From: Sepioteuthis lessoniana
Taxonomy: Eukaryota > Mollusca > Cephalopoda > Myopsida > Loliginidae
Direction of reading: 5' to 3'
DNA: 64,000 nucleotides
NCBI GenBank assembly: GCA_963585895.1
Contig: OY757904.1
Span: 507,571 to 571,570 of the forward strand
Shown here: positions 11,109 through 20,350 of the stretch, in pieces
How the letters are laid out: every line of letters begins with the position of its first letter
Position numbering within the stretch: position 1 is the first letter of the stretch
The notes under the pieces: model-generated
The model's database searches: none
Told to the model about the DNA's origin: nothing
The model's input: the letters and a program-made list of their open reading frames with translations, nothing else
Made by a program: the position numbers and the translations under genes

Positions 11109-13837
11109 ATTCTCTTATGTGTTTTACCCCATTCTCTTATGTGTTTTACCCCATTCATTCGGGCTTGTGCCACATCGAAGCAAAGAGCTTTGTAAATTAC
11201 TATAACTTTGGGTGTTGGGGGCACCTCTGATGGTGTAACGGTTAGCAAGCTAGACTAGCAAACCTATATGAGTGAGTTCGAGTCTCATTGGGTACCCCAT
11301 TCATTCGGCCTTGTGCCACATCGAAGCAAAGAGCTTTGTAAATTACTATAACTTTGGGTGTTGGGGGCACCTCTGGTGGTGTAACGGTTAGCAAGCTAGA
11401 CTAGCAAACCTATACGAGTGAGTTTGAGTCTCATTGGGTGTCCAATTCATTCGGCCTTGTGCCACATCGAAGCAAAGAGCTTTGTAAATTACTATAACTT
11501 TGGGTGTTGGGGCACCTTTCGTGGTGTAACGGTTAGCAAGCTAGACTAGCAAACCTACACGAGTGAGTTCGAGTCTCATTGGGTACCCCATTCATTCGGC
11601 CTTGTGCCGCATCGAAGCAAAAAGCTTCGTAAATTACTATAACTTTGGGTGTTGGGGGCACCTCTGGTGGTGTAACGGTTAGCAAGCTAGACTAGCAAAC
11701 CTACACGAGTGAGTTCGAGTCTCATTGGGCGCCCCATTCATTCGGCCTTGTGCCACATCGAAGCAAAGAGCTTTGTAAATTACTATAACTTTGGGTGTTG
11801 GGGCACCTTTGGTGGTGTAACGGTTAGCAAGCTAGACTAGCAAACCTATACGAGTGAGTTAGAGTCTTATTGGGCGCCCCATTCATTCGGCCTTGTGCCA
11901 CATCGAAGCAAAGAGCTTTGTAAATTACTATAACTTTGGGTGTTGGGGGCACCTCTGGTGGTGTAACAGTTAGCAAGCTAGACTAGCAAACCTATACGAG
12001 TGAGTTCGATTCTCATTGGGTGTCCAATTCATTCGGCCTTGTGCCACATCGAAGCAAAGAGCTTTGTAAATTACTATAACTTTGGGTGTTGGGGGCACCT
12101 CTGGTGGTGTAACGGTTAGCAAGCTAGACTAGCAAACCTATACGAGTGAGATTGAGTCTCATTGGGCACCCCATTCATTCGGCCTTGTGCCACATCGAAG
12201 CAAAGAGCTTTGTAAATTACTATAACTTTGGGTGTTGGGGCACCTTTGGTGGTGTAACGGTTAGCAAGCTAGACTAGCAAACCTACACGAGTGAGTTCGA
12301 GTCTCATTGGGTACCCCATTCATTCGGCCTTGTGCCGCATCGAAGCAAAAAGCTTCGTAAATTACTATAACTTTGGGTGTTGGGGGCACCTCTGGTGGTG
12401 TAACGGTTAGCAAGCTAGACTAGCAAACCTACACGAGTGAGTTCGAGTCTCATTGGGCGCCCCATTCATTCGGCCTTGTGCCACATCGAAGCAAAGAGCT
12501 TTGTAAATTACTATAACTTTGGGTGTTGGGGCACCTTTGGTGGTGTAACGGTTAGCAAGCTAGACTAGCAAACCTATACGAGTGAGTTAGAGTCTTATTG
12601 GGCGCCCCATTCATTCGGCCTTGTGCCACATCGAAGCAAAGAGCTTTGTAAATTACTATAACTTTGGGTGTTGGGGGCACCTCTGGTGGTGTAACAGTTA
12701 GCAAGCTAGACTAGCAAACCTATACGAGTGAGTTCGATTCTCATTGGGTGTCCAATTCATTCGGCCTTGTGCCACATCGAAGCAAAGAGCTTTGTAAATT
12801 ACTATAACTTTGGGTGTTGGGGGCACCTCTGGTGGTGTAACGGTTAGCAAGCTAGACAATCAAACCTATACGAGTGAGTTCGAGTCTCATTGGGTACCCC
12901 ATTCATTCGGCCTTGTGCCACATCGAAGCAAAGAACTTTGTAAATTACTATAACTTTGGGTGTTGGGGGCACCTCTGGTGGTGTAACGGTTAGCAAGCTA
13001 GACTAGCAAACCTATATGAGTGAGTTCGATACTTATTAGGTACCCCATTCATTCGGCCTTGTGCCACATCGAAGCAAAGAACTTTGTAAATTACTATAAC
13101 TTTGGGTGTTGGGGGCACCTCTGGTGGTGTAACGGTTAGCAAGCTAGACTAGCAAACCTATACGAGTGAGTTCGAGTCTCATTGGGTACCCCATTCATTC
13201 GGCCTTGTGCCACATCGAAGCAAAGAGCTTTGTAAATTACTATAACTTTGGGTGTTGGGGGCACCTCTGGTGGTGTAACGGTTAGCAAGCTAGACTAGCA
13301 AACCTATACGAGTGAGTTAGAGTCTCATTGAGTACCCCATTCATTCGGCCTTGTGCCACATCGAAGCAAAGAGCTTCGTAAATTATTATAACTTTGGTTG
13401 TTGGGCACCTCTGGTGGTGTAACGGTTAGCAAGCTAGTCTAGCAAACCTATACGAGTGAGTTCGAGTCTCATTGGGTACCCCATTCATTCGGCCTTGTGC
13501 CAAATCGAAGCAAAGAGCTTCGTAAATTACATAACTTTGGGTGTTGGGCACCTCTGGTGGTGTAACAGTTAGCAAGTTAGACCAGCAAACCTACACGAGT
13601 GAGTTCGAGTCTCATTGGGCGCCCCATTCATTCGGCCTTGTGCCACATCAAAGCAAAGCGCTTTGTAAATTACATAACTTTGGGTGTTGGGCACCTCTGG
13701 TGGTGTAACAGTTAGCAAGTTAGACCAGCAAACCTACACGAGTGAGTTCGAGTCTCATTGGGCACCCCATTCATTCGGCCTTGTGCCACATCGAAGCAAA
13801 GAGCTTTGTAAATTACTATAACTTTGGGTGTTTTAAG
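11109..13837 (+). repeat. Satellite-like array of 18 tRNA-derived units (145 bp)
   Basis: Eighteen tandem units begin their box A at 11231, 11377, 11522, 11668, 11813, 11959, 12105, 12250, 12396, 12541, 12687, 12833, 12979, 13125, 13271, 13415, 13558 and 13701. Spacing is 145/146 bp, falling to 143-144 bp at the right end. Each unit has a tRNA-like half: box A TGGTGTAACGG, an anticodon-arm-like GCTAGACTAGC, and a T-arm GTGAG-TTCGAGT-CTCAT (5-bp stem, 7-nt loop). In some units an acceptor-like GGGGCAC pairs well with the 3' end. A constant linker of about 70 bp follows, including CGGCCTTGTGCCACATCGAA. Units 11522-12104 and 12250-12832 share private variants, giving a five-unit, 728-bp higher-order repeat. 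The array starts after a duplicated 22-bp sequence near 11109 and ends in GTGTTTTAAGG. Confidence 0.95.
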
Positions 13838-13839
13838 GC

Positions 13840-14985
13840 AAATTTAACTCAGCAAGACTTTAATTGAGACATTGTTAATAAATAATTAAGATTAAATACA
13901 GATCATTTAATAACCATTGAGAATATGATGTAACTAACTAAGGGAATTATGATGTCAGTGGTAATGTAATTTTTGTTAGACGCATTTTCTCCATTATAAT
14001 AAGATGCTGAATTATAAAAAAAAACATTAATAGTTGAGATCAATTTTGTGCAAAGCAGAGATAATAATAAAAGGCATCACATCGAATTTTAAACAAATCA
14101 TCTATTTTTCTCTTTAATCCTCAAAATCTTATTCTAGAAATTCTTTACAACTGGTTAAGTGTTAACTATTTTGTTTGTGTATCATATTTTAGACATCTTG
14201 TCAATCAAGTGATCAATTTGTTTATCAAAATGATATTGGTACCTCTGTATTTTTTAATGTTATTATTATTGGTTGGTTTTCTTTCATTTTGTCTTACAGG
14301 TAATTACTAACTTTAGATTAATCTGACACAAGGCCACAAGCATGAAGCAATTAGAGACAGCTGAATCCAGTAGACAATAGTTATGATTTGATAGGTTTGC
14401 TCACTGACTATAACTCCTTAGCAAAATGCTAATAGGTATTTTCTTAAGCTTAACTTAGTTTGAGACAAGGTTATGGTTGAATTCACTATACTATTAATAG
14501 TTTTAGAGTCATCTACTCATAAATATTTTATTTTTATATCTCTTTCCAGACTGTTCATTATATTTTGTATCATATTTTTAAACTTCTTTTTTCCCCTAAA
14601 ACACTGCAATAATTTCATGTATTTAAGTTTGTTTTTTTTTTTTTGTTTGTTTGTTTTATTTTATTTTATTGCTCTGACCCTCTAAAAGTTGCCATCCCAG
14701 CTGGCGGATGTCATTTTAAAACAATTTATTTTAAATGTGTTTAAATTGGAAAAATTATGGTGATAGCACAGTTCCCTGATTCTCTTGAAAAATAATGTAA
14801 CAGACACAATACACGTGAATGGTTCCTCAAATGAGCCGAGGACATTGGGCAGTCATTTCATCTGCTAATTATTGTTGCATCTGAGTATAATGTTAATACA
14901 TAACAAATATTTTTAGATTAATTTTACATGCATATAAATTCTACCCATTTATCCTTAGGTTTCTATTCTTTATGTAAAACCCTGG
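13840..14985. other. Unrecognised spacer
   Basis: AT-rich, with a TTTTTTTTTTTGTTTGTTTG tract near 14630-14655. A GACACAAGGCCACAAGC segment near 14327 resembles the linker of the tRNA-like array in inverse orientation and may be an old SINE trace. No gene seen. Confidence 0.4.
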
Positions 14986-14986
14986 A

Positions 14987-15008
14987 TATATATATATATA
15001 TATATATA
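14987..15008. repeat. (TA)n microsatellite, left flank of the 3.5-kb transposon
   Basis: Pure TA repeat directly abutting the left terminus of the DNA transposon. A matching TA tract abuts the right terminus at 18495. Confidence 0.85.
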
Positions 15009-15462
15009 TTAGGGTAGGTTGATTTTTCACTTTTTTTTAGATATCAAAAAGAATAATGCACTGAAAGTTGTGTATATACCTATTAAATACTCATACCAAA
15101 AATTAGATCTGAATCTTCAACGGTTTTTTGCTAATTTTGCATGAAAGATTTTGAATAAACACGTACTGAAAAGTCCTCGATTTTGCCAGATTTGGCCTAA
15201 ATATTGATGTAAAAACCAAACAATTTCAGTATTTAAATTAGGAAATCTTATTTTATTTTATGGAAATATAATAAATAAATTATAACAAAACTTCAAATTG
15301 AAAATTGAACCCCTACCCCACCCTGCTTTACCTGTGTTGAATCTAAAATGCTATTATTCAAGCAGTAATATTCGAATATATTGAAAAAAAAAATTTTCCT
15401 GATAGCAATTGAAATCTAACAAATAAACAAATATGGAAAAACAAATAATTGTTTAATAATTT

Positions 15463-17762
15463 TTAATATATGGAATCAAATAGTTCCATATATGAGCCCT
15501 TAGATGAAAACGCTGGTCTAAATTGTTGGCTTAAAACTTTTGCAAGTATGTGCTGGTGCCTTGCTTCAAAGCCATACACGGATTGAGAAGCCTCCATTAC
15601 TAACTTAACTGCCCGTTCCACACCTTGGGAATGTGAAGGGAAATCTGGCAAGTTAATCTTTTCACCAGTTAACAATGAATTCTGTAATTCATTGTCAGAA
15701 AAGTCTAGTGTGAGTGGTGGCTCACAGACTCCATTTACTGACAAATCAATTAAATCAGTCCAGCGCACAGCTTTAAAGTTGATCATTGGGATCTTTTAAA
15801 ATCTTTTCTTGACTGGCTTCCCTCTTCTGAAAGAATATAAAAAATAATTTGAGTTTAATTTTTAAATGCAATTTGTTCTGCTTGAATAATATTTGCTGGA
15901 ATCAGATGTAATCTTTAAAATATTTCAATAAATTGGCACAAGTACTTCAACCAGTTTTGTATGAATAAATATAAACGTACCTAATGGCCAAAATTCTTTT
16001 TATACCTTCTTCTCTCACTTCAGGTTCATCAAATTTCACCATTGAAAATAAAACATTCTCCTGGAGTAATGCCAAGGCATTATACTGGAGGTTTTTTAAT
16101 GTAATCCTTTGAACCTCAATTGGTTTCTTTCGTATCCTGTCAATCATATTGTAAATATAAATTTGCTGGTGATAAAACTTGTTACTTTTTTTTATATCAA
16201 ACCAGCAAATAGCATAAACATTCACAATAAAATTTATCAAACTATATAGTTTGGTCGAAAGATTCTGTGGATATGCCCCATGAGTCCATAGGCACATGAG
16301 CCTGATGGCCAAAGTTTATCACCTTGCCTGGTTTAATGGACCAATTTTCCACGATGCAAATCTAGGGTCCACCTTACCTCTAGAAATACCAACTGTATAT
16401 TCATAGAGTAGTCTTTGGTCACTACTAAGGCTATCCATATCTTTCATTCCAAAATGAAACTCCAGGGGATTCTCAAAAGCTGAAAAAGATTTTTGGGGTA
16501 AATTATGGCAATCATTTGCACATAATTTACCCAATGGACCATTGAATGTAGTGTGGCTTTTGTGGTGCCATCTAAATGTTTGAATAGAGCTCTAAATGGA
16601 AGTTCATTTTGATGTAAGGAGCAACCAATTTTGTGAAGATTTCTTTTTATTTTTTTTTCTAAAAGTGTAACAAGTCCACCTTCACAGCCTGTATTTGCAT
16701 TCGTGTTGTCAACAAAGACAGCCTTAATAGTGTGCCAGTTGTACCAATATCAGGAAGAACCCTGTGAGTCAAATATATACTTTCATTTGGTGTCTCCTTT
16801 GTAATTGTCATGTGGCATTCAGGTCCTTTGGCTTTTTTCAAATTTTACTTCTATTTTCCTCCACTGATTCCTTGTAGTGTAGTGTGTCTTTGTCTGTCCT
16901 CCCATCAACTCCTATACAAAGAAGATTCTCCACATTTTCATTATGCTTTTCATAGGCATTTGTTTTCACTTTAGCCTTTGCTCTATTTTACATTTATCCA
17001 TATAGATATTCTTTATATCTATATTAGGGATAAAAAGGCCAATAGCCCTCAAATCCAAGAGCAAGGCATGGGCAAGGCTGGCTCCAAGATTAGAAAATAT
17101 ATCACCCTTAACTAACTCAAGAGCATACCTTGGAATTTTTGTGAGGTTATAAGGCACTTGGAGAGGACTATCTAGCTGTTTATAATCCTCTGTTTCATCA
17201 CTTGGAGAAGATGAGTAAGAATGGGAAGAATCACCTTGAACATATAATGTTGAAGCTATTGGTGGGGATATCTTCATACTTTTTTGTTGGCTTTTTTGTC
17301 AGAGGACAAGTGCAGATGATGTGCTTAGTCTGGCAATTTTCTTTGGTGCATTTGACATTAATATTGTCACAACTTAAAATTGGTAGGTTGCACGAACATG
17401 ATGATATATCAAAAAATGTATCCAACTTTTCCTTCCAGAATTTTGTTTGGGCAGCAGATAGATGTTTCCTACTTATTTGCTTTGCCTTCTGAAAGCATAG
17501 AATTTTCACCTTGTTGACAACACTAATTTCCTTTAACAAAGGCAAACGAGGGTTGACAGCCTTCCAAATATCTATCCCGTCCTTTGCTATTAATTTAGAA
17601 ATACCTAAACAAGAAAGGTGGGGATAAGTGTTCATTAAAAGATAGCTGTATTGAATTATGTCGACAAGATCATGGCTCAGTTTTATCCAATGGTGATGGT
17701 AAACCTGAAAACTTAATTGCACCTCTACTTCGAGTGGAAACTCCAGTGTTTTTTCCTGCCAT
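15463..17762 (-). pseudogene. Decayed DDE-type transposase with intron
   Basis: The probable start is the ATG at 17762 (MAGKNTG...). A 110-bp 5' intron candidate (17779-17888, donor GTAAGT) separates it from a leader exon. Downstream in order: a segment with a Cys cluster near 17380-17300 (CSC, C, C, C, C, CTC), LCIGVDGRTDK (16889-16920), HMTITKE and a YLTHR segment, VDNTNANTG (about 16690-16720), CSLHQNELP (about 16600), then GPLNQAR, a segment ending GIKRILAIR, and a last exon with SHSQGVERAVKLVMEASQ. The last intron is 15827-15980: donor AG|GTACGT, acceptor TTTCAG, phase 2, and it joins the frames. The VDGRTDK and DNTN aspartates are candidate catalytic residues. The frame is broken by at least five shifts or stops, including TGA TAA right after QAR, so this copy cannot make full-length protein. 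Confidence 0.75.
15827..15980 (-). other. Spliceosomal intron in the transposase pseudogene
   Basis: On the minus strand the donor is ATTAG|GTACGTTT and the acceptor is ATTCTTTCAG|AAGAGG. Removing the 154 bp joins an ...ILAIR exon to a basic ...RRGKPVKKRF segment in the same frame and continues into the conserved last exon after one in-frame TAA. Consensus at both ends and restored frame support a real intron. Confidence 0.75.
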
Positions 17763-17778
17763 TTTTTAATCAAAATAT

Positions 17779-17888
17779 CTATAAAAAGAATAAATATGTA
17801 TATATTGTCTGAAAATACACGAAGATGTTTTTAAAAAATTGTAAATAAATTTCGAAATTCATTAAAAAAAGTAATAATGTTTACTTAC
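17779..17888 (-). other. Candidate 5' intron of the transposase
   Basis: On the minus strand a strong donor, TTTG|GTAAGTAA, at 17888/17889 and an acceptor, CTTTTTATAG|ATATT, at 17779/17778 lie just upstream of the ATG at 17762. The leader exon upstream has no obvious coding content, so this would be a 5' UTR intron. Confidence 0.5.
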
Positions 17889-18490
17889 CAAACAACAGTA
17901 TTGTACTGTTTAGTTCCAAAATTAACTTGTAAACCGACTTTTTACTTAAAAAAACAGTAAATTTTAAAATATAAATGAATTACAATAATTATAAAATGTT
18001 TGAATATTTTAATAGTATGTCTACTTTGCGAAATATATATATTTGCGTTAATTATAAGGGTAAAAAACAAACAAACCGAAGAACTCTGGAGAGATAATTA
18101 CCACTGGTAAAAGCCAAAAAAATATCCAGTAAATAAAACGAGGTTTAGTAAGTCGTTATTTGTATTTTAAACTATATATTTTAATGTATTTTATTTTTGT
18201 TTTTGGTCATTTAATTAAAGATGATATGAAAATGGATAATAAACTTAAAAATATTGATTATTTAATAAATTTTATTATTTCATTTTCCTTTAGTCTCAGT
18301 TTTAATCTTATGGATACAGGTTTCCAGCGTCACCGATATCATGACTAAAATCACAAAATATTATGTCTTTAAATGCGATTTCACAAAAAAATACAAAATT
18401 TTGGAAAAAAATATTTCGTGGGGTAATTTCTGATGTTATTTTGCAACTTTCACCGCATTATTCTTTTTACAGTTCCAAAATCGTCCTACC

Positions 18491-18494
<4 letters not shown>

Positions 18495-18534
<40 letters not shown>
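18495..18534. repeat. (TA)n microsatellite, right flank of the 3.5-kb transposon
   Basis: TA repeat directly adjoining the right terminus CCTACCCTAA of the transposon. It pairs with the TA tract on the left side, consistent with one TA-repeat target. Confidence 0.85.
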
Positions 18535-18538
<4 letters not shown>

Positions 18539-18720
18539 AAGTGTTCAGGTGTATCTGTAAGTTTGTACAACTGTATATATATAAAATATCTGATATAATT
18601 GAATGTTCCTATTTTGAACATATGTTGATCATTGTAAGGCAAGCATGGTATCTGTTAGCTCACGTTTGATATAACAATGATTATATCAATTTAAAATATA
18701 GAATATTTTAGAACTTTTGA

Positions 18721-20350
18721 GATTTGTTTAACTGCATATCAATTTCTGTGGGTCATTTAATGTCAGAAAGAGTTAGATTGGTTTTGTCTTTTGTGTGTGT
18801 TTTAGGATTTAGGATTTGGGTTTTTATTATATATTTCATTATATTTGATCAGATTTTGATGAAAAGGTTGGTTTCTTTTAGAAAGCTCAGTATGTCACCT
18901 GGTTTGGCGTTTTTGAAAAGGTCCTTTAAGTTGCTTGTTTGGTAGTATTTGGGGCAAATTGTCTAAACCTATCACAGTTTATGAGAATGTGTTTGACCAT
19001 GAGAAATACTTTGCACATTGAGCATATTGGGGTGTCTTCTCTTTTTAGGAGGTGTAAGTGGGTAATGTAGGTGTGATCCAATGTGAAGTCTGTAGAATAT
19101 CACTTCCTCTTTTTTATTTCTTCTGTAACCTGCTGGTCACTCACCTATCATATCTTGTATATGGTGGAGCTTGTTGTGTATTTGATTATTCCAAGATTTC
19201 TGCCATTTGTTGAGTGTGAATTTGTTAATGATTTGTTTTTGATCAATGTATGGGATTTTTGTATTGGATGTGTCTGCCAGGACTGCTTTTTTAACAGCTT
19301 TGTCTGACCTTTCATTTCCATGTATACTAATGTGGCTTGATATCCAGGTGAGAATGATAATATTATTTTTGGAAAGAGTGTTCATTTTGTCTAGGAGTCA
19401 AGTGATGAGGGAAATTGATGTATTTTGTTCTGTAGAGCTTGGAGGACTGATTTGGAGTCTGAGTGGATGATAAATTTTGAGGATTTGTGGTTACCTATAA
19501 AGTTTATTGCTTAGTCAATAGATGTGACTTCTGCACTATAGATTGATGATTCATTTGGGAGATACATGAGCAGTTCATAGTGGGGAAAATAGCAACACAA
19601 CCAACTTTCATTCTCTCTGTTTAGACCCATCTGTATAGATGTGGTGGTGATCTGGGAAGATATTTTGGATGTTGAGGAATTTCTAGTTTGGGATGTTGAG
19701 GAATTTCTAGTTTTACTATTGGTTGATTTATGGTCTACGGTGCCATTTTTTGATTTCATTGAGGAGGGTTTCGATTCTTAGATTAAGGGGTTTGATGGTT
19801 TTTGATGGTTTGGTTTATTTTCTCACAGGTTTTTGGATCTTATTTCCATTATGCACTTAAATGCAGAGTTTTGAAGGCACGAGATGAGTTTAGTATAGCA
19901 TTGAAGTGTAAGTTTATCTCTTCTCAAGGAAAGTGGGGGTTCATTAGCTTATATACAAGCTTTCAATAGGGGAAGTTGAGAAGGCTTTAAGGGCAGTACA
20001 GAGTCCCTGGTGGTGGATGAATTCAAGTTCTCAAAATTGGAACTTTCTGGCTGCTCTTTATATGAAGCGGCTATGATTATGATTTTATGATTTAACTTTA
20101 ATTGTATTAGAGATATGTATTGTTTGATTAAGGTTTTTTGTCTGCACCCCAGTTTCTGTGGTTCTCAGGCATTGGATAGTTTGGTTGGATTTAATCCTTT
20201 GCTTGATAGGGAGGATAAAGGATAGTTTTGTGTTGAGAGTAATGCCTAAGAATTTGATGGGTTATGAGTATTTCAGTCCAGCAGATGGCATACTAATTGG
20301 AGCTTTTTCTTTATTACAAATTCAAGCTACTAATTTAAATGGTTGAAGAA
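18721..20350 (-). mobile_element. I/Jockey-like LINE, 5'-truncated, with RNase H
   Basis: Read on the minus strand from about 20350 to 18721, decayed frames give in order: a KFLGITL motif (end of reverse transcriptase), an HHQGL...AFSTSPIESLY segment typical of the region after the RT domain, an RNase H segment with IIHSDSKS, the WISSHISIHGNERSDKA motif (near 19300-19360), and a C-terminal segment reading about AKPGDILSFLKET. The 3' noncoding end at 18721-18775 contains CATTAAATGACCCACAG. Stops and shifts interrupt every domain and no 5' RT or endonuclease is present, so this is a dead truncated copy. I or Jockey lineages with RNase H are the likely source; the exact clade is not resolved. 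Confidence 0.75.
19137..19385 (-). pseudogene. RNase H domain fragment of the LINE
   Basis: An 82-codon open stretch carries TWISSHISIHGNERSDKAVK, the C-terminal catalytic part of LINE ribonuclease H, where the His of SHxxIxGNExAD is normally essential. In such retrotransposons this domain removes RNA from the RNA-DNA hybrid during cDNA synthesis. The upstream half of the domain lies in another frame at about 19400-19490 (HSDSKS). A 25-bp-period duplication near 19665-19715 is an additional local rearrangement. It is a fragment of a broken ORF, not a host gene. Confidence 0.75.

Larger units (their letters stand above)
15009..18494 (-). mobile_element. 3.5-kb DNA transposon with TIRs and spliced transposase, superfamily unassigned
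   Basis: The two ends are inverted copies. The left begins TTAGGGTAGGTTGATTTT and continues with AAAAAGAATAATGCACTGAA (to about 15071). The inverse of the right end begins TTAGGGTAGGACGATTTT and continues with AAAAAGAATAATGCGGTGAA (from about 18436). Both ends abut TA microsatellites, so insertion was into TA repeats and the duplication length (2, 4, 6 or more bp) cannot be read. One degenerate transposase gene occupies the minus strand in between. I recognise the protein type as a repeated, uncharacterised family of invertebrate genomes but cannot place it in a named superfamily from sequence alone. Confidence 0.85.

Noticed and set aside
11109-13837. A cluster of functional tRNA genes
   Set aside because: Units have tRNA-like arms but a non-canonical anticodon arm, a constant non-tRNA linker and no terminators; a tRNA-derived repeat explains them better.
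15009-15020. Telomere-like TTAGGG
   Set aside because: A single TTAGGG is part of the transposon terminus, with no tandem telomeric repeat.
15463-17762. A multi-exon host gene on the minus strand
   Set aside because: It is bracketed by terminal inverted repeats and carries many disabling mutations, so a decayed transposase fits better.
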